Shown here: positions 42,562 through 45,071 of the stretch, piece by piece
How positions within the stretch are numbered: position 1 is the first letter of the stretch
How the letters are laid out: each line of letters begins with the position of its first letter
Source: Myxococcales bacterium
GTDB taxonomy: Bacteria; Myxococcota_A; UBA9042; JABWCM01
Reading direction: 5' to 3'
DNA: 45,071 nt
Assembly: GCA_013360285.1 (NCBI GenBank)
Contig: JABWCM010000013.1
Coordinates: 1 to 45,071 of the forward strand
Notes under the pieces: model-generated
Told to the model about the DNA's origin: nothing
What the model saw: only the letters and a program-made list of their open reading frames with translations
Databases searched by the model: none
Position numbers and translations under genes: made by a program

Positions 42562-43437
42562 TCAAAGTGCAGTGATACGTTCTGGATAACAATACGCCGT
42601 GAATCGGTTTTCTCTGGAAAACCCTATCAAAGTGATTCCTGCGGCACGGGCAGTCTGGATCGCCAGAGAAGACGGTGCGGAAATGGCGACAACTATCGGA
42701 ATCTGCGCAATCCACGCTTTCTGTACAATTTCAAAACCTGCGCGTCCACTGACACACAAAATCATGCCGGATAAGGGTTCTTCGGAGCGCAACGCGCTGT
42801 GCCCAATTACCTTATCGACTGCGTTGTGGCGGCCAATATCTTCGCGAGACACTACAAGATTACCCGCAAGTGTAAACAGGCCGGCTGCATGCAGTCCCCC
42901 TGTTCGAGAAAAAAGTTGTTGTCTTTCACGCAGGCGATCAGGAAGCGTTGAAATGACCGCAGGTGTTGTGCTTTGCTTCATCGGCAATTGCGGTGCGGTG
43001 TGCAGCAAAGAGTTTACCGTCGCTTTTCCGCAAATCCCGCAACCCGATGTGGCAAAAAAATGACGCACAACGGATTCGACGTTTACGACTAAATCGGGTC
43101 CTAGGCGAACGTCCACAACATTTTGCAACTCGGGATCCTGCTCTGTACTACAATGAACCATGACCGAGATGTCATTTGGGTGTTGAACTATTTGTTCGGC
43201 CCATAGGAATCCTGCAACCAGTTCGAAGTCGTTACCGGGGGTGCGCATTGTGACTGCGATCGACCGGTTATTAATCCGGATTTCCAAAGGCTCTTCGACA
43301 ACGACTTCTTCCGTAATGTCTACTGAACAGTCAAACACAAACCGTTGGGCGGGAATCCGCCAGGTCTGCGCCGGCTTTTGCCGATTGGATGCCGTGAAAG
43401 TGGATGACGATTGAATCGTTTTGCCATGGTTCGCCAA
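42562..43437 (-). CDS. fdhD: FdhD, sulfur carrier for formate dehydrogenase molybdenum cofactor
   Basis: This 291-residue FdhD transfers sulfur from the IscS persulfide to bis-MGD so that formate dehydrogenases become active. Visible signatures are VVEEPLEIRINNRSIAVTM and TPGNDFELVAGFLWAE, then the sulfur-handling SGCGICGK (Cys133, Cys136), TGGLHAAGLF and REDIGRHNAVDKVIGHSAL. The start appears to be TTG 43437; the nearest ATG is out of frame and the next in-frame Met is inside the domain. No formate dehydrogenase gene is in the window. The nearby molybdoenzyme belongs to the sulfite oxidase family and does not use bis-MGD, so FdhD probably serves a distant enzyme. Confidence 0.94.
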   Translation of the reverse strand: MANHGKTIQSSSTFTASNRQKPAQTWRIPAQRFVFDCSVDITEEVVVEEPLEIRINNRSIAVTMRTPGNDFELVAGFLWAEQIVQHPNDISVMVHCSTEQDPELQNVVDVRLGPDLVVNVESVVRHFFATSGCGICGKATVNSLLHTAPQLPMKQSTTPAVISTLPDRLRERQQLFSRTGGLHAAGLFTLAGNLVVSREDIGRHNAVDKVIGHSALRSEEPLSGMILCVSGRAGFEIVQKAWIAQIPIVVAISAPSSLAIQTARAAGITLIGFSRENRFTAYCYPERITAL

Positions 43438-43612
43438 AAATCACCCAGAAGCCTAACTATTGGCTTGGAAGGAATGGATCGTGCCGAAATATCCCCACAA
43501 AAGGAAAAACTCCAGCGGTGTGACGACACGGCGCCGGGGTTTTCCAGAACTGCTTAAATTAACAAATGCGGTTGACTCTCGTTGTGCTATTTGGCAACCA
43601 AGGGACGTCATT

Positions 43613-43643
43613 TGTCACATTTTTCCTTGTGCTTTCTGTGACA
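43613..43643. promoter_or_regulatory. Inverted repeat TGTCACA-N17-TGTGACA in the fdhD / repeat-cluster intergenic region
   Basis: Perfect 7-bp arms lie at 43613-43619 and 43637-43643, separated by a T-rich 17-bp spacer, in a 254-bp non-coding stretch (43438-43691) upstream of fdhD. This could be an operator for a dimeric regulator, but it is 175 bp from the fdhD start and no promoter could be placed. The rest of the stretch shows only short, unconvincing frames. Confidence 0.3.
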
Positions 43644-43691
43644 TTGCATCGCCCAAAAAGTTATCATCGAATGAGTTCAACGCTCTGAGCT

Positions 43692-43841
43692 TGTGAAAAA
43701 ATAGCTGAACGAACTTGGATGCGAGGATTTTGGCCACGGTGCCCGGAAGAAAACCGAGTCATATCGGGAATATTGCGCAGGTTTTTTTCGGGGAAGCGGG
43801 AAAAAAGCATCCGTCCAAGTTCGTTCAGCTATTTTTTCACA
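43692..43841. repeat. Palindromic element B with perfect 28-bp terminal inverted repeats and the family 1 apex
   Basis: This 150-bp element has ends at 43692-43719 and 43814-43841 that are perfect inverse complements over 28 bp (starting TGTGAAAAAATAGCTGAACG). These ends have no resemblance to the CCTAGGTG ends of copies A, C, E and F. Its centre still carries the same apex (43756-43781, GAGTCATATCGGGAATATTG). The perfect arms could form a strong hairpin in RNA or a cruciform in DNA. Confidence 0.9.
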
Positions 43842-43842
43842 G

Positions 43843-43943
43843 ACTCAACATGTTTTTGCCATGCTTACGGGCAAAAAACGCCCACCATTCCCCAATCTGC
43901 TGGGTCTCGGCGCTGTCGCCCGCAAGATCGTTAGAAATTCGGG
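43843..43943. repeat. Half-copy (H) of palindromic family 2
   Basis: The run from CTCAACATG through GGGCAAAAAACGCCCACCAT to TTAGAAATTCGGGC is similar, in the opposite orientation, to the left half and apex of copy G (39470-39577). My estimate is about 70% by eye. The other half of the palindrome is absent: at that point element B begins. H therefore looks truncated or interrupted by B. Confidence 0.65.
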
Positions 43944-44109
43944 CTAGGTGTGTGGTGCTTTTTGATGATATTTTTGTCCTGGCCGCCTTTGGCCGCCTCG
44001 TCCGTAAAAATCCCTGCGCCATATTCCCGATATGACTCAGGATTTTTTCGGACGATCCGGCTCAAACTCTGCTGGCCAAAAATTCCCCTAAAAAACACCA
44101 CACACCTAG
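43944..44109. repeat. Palindromic element, family 1 copy C (inverted orientation)
   Basis: This 166-bp element runs from CTAG to CTAG. The left arm GTGTGTGGTG and the right arm CACCACACAC are perfectly complementary, where copies A and E have GTGGCTGGTG and CACCAGCCA(C/T). The apex core is at 44013-44038 on the minus strand, identical to that of copy A. It shares its right-hand CCTAGG with copy D. Confidence 0.87.
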
Positions 44110-44200
44110 GTGCCTGGTGTTTTTTGATAATATTTTTGTCACGGCCGCCTTTGGCCGCCTCGCCCTCAAAACTCCCTGCAGAATACTCCCGATATTCCTC
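44106..44200. repeat. Palindromic element, family 1 copy D, truncated after the apex
   Basis: It begins at the CTAG shared with copy C and follows C for about 95 bp (GTGCCTGGTGTTTTTTGATA, GGCCGCCTTTGGCCGCCTCG, CTCCCGATATTCCTC). Similarity stops near the apex. No matching right arm or closing CTAG is found downstream, so this looks like a decayed or deleted copy. Confidence 0.7.
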
Positions 44201-44769
44201 GGTCTGGTGCAGAACAACTTGGCACAAAATCGACTCGACCAGGGACACTTCCTTATCTTCGCTGGCCTTCGTAGAACGACTTGGCTCGGCTTGAGTATGC
44301 TCCGCAACCTTGTTCGGGTAATACTGTTACTTTGGCAGTCGACGTACTTCCAGATGACCGAGCAGTCGACAGAGGATGACGACCCCGCGAAACCGTTGGG
44401 ACGAGCGGTCGAACCCCAACCAAGTAAGGTGGGTTCAGGGTATTGACTGCTTTAGGCTTCCTACTATCCGGCCCGAGAGCCAGGCAGGCTTGCACACTAC
44501 AATCAGGGACAGATCCCAAATCTGCCGTTAGGGATTCAACCATGTTCGTCCCTGACGCGAATCGCAGGGGTAATTTGGAGTATAACAGTGCCGGGAAGAG
44601 AGGTAAATACAAACTCCACGGCGGATTGTTTTTCGGAGCCGTTACGCACACATAGTAGCGTAACTTTACACTGCTTGTGCCAATTTGAATGTCGTAGAGC
44701 CCCCGGCACCTGGGGAGATGTTTGTCCCATTTTTCGCGAGAGGGTTTTTTCGCGTTGCGTCACACGGTT
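44201..44769. other. Gene-free stretch between palindromic elements
   Basis: Only short overlapping frames with implausible composition are present on both strands. The longest is a 132-residue minus-strand frame, rich in Pro, Ser and Leu, with no recognisable motif or ribosome-binding site. TCAGGGAC near 44504 and GTCCCTGA near 44550 form an 8-bp inverted repeat around about 40 bp, which may mark another small palindrome. No tRNA or transposase remnant was recognised. Confidence 0.5.
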
Positions 44770-44940
44770 CTAGGTGGCTGGTGCTTTTTTTTTAGGGGAT
44801 TTCACGACCCAGCCGGATTTTCGCCGAATCGTCCGGAAAAATCTTGAGTCATATCGGGAGTATGGCGCAGGGATTTTTGCGGGCGAGGCGGCAAAATACG
44901 GCCATGACAAAAATTTCATCGAAAAGCACCAGCCACCTAG
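44770..44940. repeat. Palindromic element, family 1 copy E
   Basis: This 171-bp element is bounded by CTAG on each side (44770-44773 and 44937-44940). The arms GTGGCTGGTGC and GCACCAGCCAC are perfectly complementary. The inner stem pairs TCGTCCGGAAAAATC with GGATTTTTGCGGGCGA. The apex core (44846-44871) has one change from copy A (GGGAGTATGG). It shares its right CCTAGG with copy F. Confidence 0.88.
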
Positions 44941-45071
44941 GTGTGTGGTGTTTTTTAGGGGAATTTTTGGCAAGCCGGATTTTCGCCGAATCGTTCGGAA
45001 AAATCCTGAGTCATATCGGGAATATGGCGCAGGGATTTTTGCGGGCGAGGCGGCAAAATACGGCCATGACA
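44937..45071. repeat. Palindromic element, family 1 copy F, cut by the window end
   Basis: It starts at the CTAG shared with copy E, with the left arm GTGTGTGGTG (as in copy C rather than E). It continues through the apex core (45008-45033) to GGCAAAATACGGCCATGACA, where the window stops. From the other copies the missing right arm is predicted to contain CACCACACAC followed by CTAG, and the array may continue beyond the window. Confidence 0.85.

Noticed and set aside
43460-43696. 78-residue plus-strand frame (and a 27-residue one from ATG 43474) upstream of fdhD.
   Set aside because: AAGGA precedes the shorter one, but both lack recognisable features and the longer frame runs into the left arm of palindrome B; too weak to call.
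44253-44651. 132-residue minus-strand open frame among the palindromic elements.
   Set aside because: No ribosome-binding site, Pro/Ser/Leu-rich composition without any motif, and it lies in repeat-rich non-coding DNA.
39170-45071. Considered whether the palindromes could be a CRISPR array or integron attC sites.
   Set aside because: There are no short direct repeats with unique spacers, no cas genes, no integrase and no gene cassettes; units are long inverted repeats with a conserved centre rather than conserved ends.

Overview
The window most resembles the chromosome of a Gram-negative bacterium of the Myxococcota / Bradymonadales type (former Deltaproteobacteria). This is inferred from gene content only. 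It holds several secreted or lipid-anchored proteins with tandem Cys-rich repeats, one of them with a MopE-type calcium/metal-binding motif. It also has an outer-membrane barrel, an RND efflux operon, a sigma54 enhancer-binding regulator and a very large TPR protein. Base composition is moderate (judged by eye, a little above 50% GC) and looks even across the genes. No rRNA, tRNA, CRISPR array, prophage or transposase gene was recognised.

Layout. 0-5 kb: the end of a PQQ-type beta-propeller protein, a GH31 glycosidase lipoprotein, and an ATP-grasp ligase overlapping a GNAT acetyltransferase. 5-8 kb: a persulfide dioxygenase gene divergent from a PAS/AAA+/Fis sigma54 regulator, with a sigma54 promoter and a plausible enhancer site between them, then an SDR. 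8-12.6 kb: a Cys-rich secreted protein ending in an S74-like domain, a membrane GT2, an outer-membrane barrel protein and an unknown protein. 13-18 kb: a GT-C-like membrane protein, a single-domain response regulator and release factor 3. 18-24.3 kb: a tightly overlapping operon of P-loop protein, TolC, adaptor and RND pump. 24.3-26.2 kb: a large Cys-rich lipoprotein. 26.3-37.8 kb: a single 3825-residue TPR protein that takes up a quarter of the window. 37.9-39.2 kb: a Tat-exported sulfite-oxidase-like molybdoenzyme and its probable haem b membrane partner. 39.7-43.4 kb: cardiolipin synthase, a beta-propeller lipoprotein and FdhD.

The gene-poor parts (39.16-39.65 kb and 43.69 kb to the end) are packed with long imperfect palindromes of about 150-170 bp. 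At least five share the same apex sequence, while the bases of their stems differ from copy to copy yet stay complementary within each copy. Two pairs share a CCTAGG boundary. A second palindrome family lies among them, and a third, unrelated-looking one sits at 12.6 kb. These elements and the putative sulfane-sulfur-responsive sigma54 switch at 5.7 kb are the most interesting parts of the window.

Functional links that can be argued from context are: sulfur stress (persulfide dioxygenase plus its regulator); periplasmic molybdenum redox chemistry (SO-like enzyme, PepSY-type membrane protein, nearby FdhD); drug or lipid export (RND operon); and cell-surface work (lipoproteins, GT2, GT-C, GH31, outer-membrane barrel).
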